Of a stretch of DNA of 6,637 bases, positions 6,351 to 6,637 are shown in pieces. This DNA comes from an uncultured Candidatus Altimarinota bacterium. GTDB taxonomy: Bacteria > Patescibacteriota > Gracilibacteria > UBA4473. The DNA is taken from assembly GCA_938021445.1 (NCBI GenBank), contig CALIGR010000161.1:1-6637 (forward strand), written 5' to 3'. The position numbers were made by a program, and so were the translations under genes. The notes beneath the pieces were generated by a model. That model saw only the letters and a list, made by a program, of their open reading frames with translations, ran no database searches and was not told where the DNA came from. Position 1 is the stretch's first letter. Each line of letters starts with the position of its first letter.

Positions 6351-6637
6351 ATGGCTATTTTGTCTGAAGTAACCACTGAAATAAAAACGCTGCTTGGGCG
6401 GAATCTTTTTATTCCCAAAGCGCTAAAGGAGCGTATTTTGACCGCTTCTGAATCACAACAGTATAAAGCCCTAAAACTGCTTCAGGTTATGGACCAAAAG
6501 CAGACTGAGCTTTTTAAGAAGATCCTGAGAAAAAATCCTCACTTTTTTTCGGATCTAGAGAATATGGCCGTTCATGAAGTGCTTCGAAAGCTCGTTGAGC
6601 ATGAGGAGGCCGAACATTTAAAAGAAATAAAAATTGC
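6351..6637 (+). CDS. Hypothetical helical protein, 3' end outside window
   Basis: The product is not recognised. The frame opens at ATG 6351 (MAILSEVTTEIK...) and runs without a stop to the window end, so about 95 residues are visible. It is predicted to be almost all helix, with no signal peptide or membrane segment; the visible end (LVEHEEAEHLKEIK) is charged and may begin a coiled coil. Residues 35-60 align without gaps to residues 52-77 of the 144-aa protein encoded at 4817-5251 (shared S, L, VM, Q, IL). It is in the same reading frame as the RNHCP gene, separated by its TGA and four codons, but it has its own strong promoter and is a separate gene. The start is supported by the -10 box located exactly for a leaderless transcript. 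Confidence 0.8.
   Translation, partial: MAILSEVTTEIKTLLGRNLFIPKALKERILTASESQQYKALKLLQVMDQKQTELFKKILRKNPHFFSDLENMAVHEVLRKLVEHEEAEHLKEIKI

Noticed and set aside
6024..6637. RNHCP protein continuing through TGA into the next frame by recoding (TGA as Gly or selenocysteine)
   Set aside because: The two frames are in register, but the RNHCP domain is complete before the TGA, the downstream ATG has its own ideally placed promoter, and no other in-frame TGA occurs in the window's long genes.

Overview
The window looks like bacterial chromosome from a small-genome lineage. The best guess is a Candidate Phyla Radiation (Patescibacteria) member, with moderate confidence. The reasons are moderate to low GC, very short intergenic gaps, a 1307-residue protein of no recognisable family, a small protein carrying a QYWF...M...Q...IL helical module that I associate from memory with CPR genomes, and start codons that lack Shine-Dalgarno sequences. 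TGA behaves as a stop: the 1307-codon frame has no internal TGA, and one gene ends in TGA. The recoded TGA=Gly code of Gracilibacteria/Absconditabacteria is therefore unlikely.

Left part (2-4760, + strand). This is an apparent two-gene operon of unknown function. The first gene enters from upstream and ends in a long charged Glu/Lys/Pro tail with an approximate 26-residue repeat. Ten bases later begins a giant protein of 1307 residues. It is mostly helical and soluble-looking, with a Pro/Ala linker, two separate glycine-rich hydrophobic hairpins, an Ala-rich linker and two copies of a small C-terminal domain. I cannot name a family for either gene.

Middle (4768-5961). An extended -10 promoter drives a 144-residue helical/coiled-coil protein. 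It meets, tail to tail with a 4-base overlap, a minus-strand WecG/TagA/CpsF-family glycosyltransferase, the best-identified enzyme here (probably transfer of an N-acetylmannosamine-type sugar to a lipid-linked acceptor for surface glycan). No convincing rho-independent terminator separates them.

Right part (5962-6637). A 62-base divergent region carries a promoter-like signal on each strand and a small nested repeat. Next comes an RNHCP-family zinc-binding protein. A strong extended -10 (TGATATAAT) follows, whose TG is part of the stop codon of the RNHCP gene. It is placed so that transcription should begin at the A of the next ATG (6351), a probable leaderless gene running off the window. 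That last partial protein shares a weak helical pattern with the 144-residue protein.

The most unusual content is the giant orphan protein with its hairpins and C-terminal repeats, and the consistent absence of Shine-Dalgarno sequences with apparent leaderless transcription. No tRNA, rRNA, CRISPR array, insertion sequence or attachment site was seen, and there is no gene-free stretch above 300 bases.
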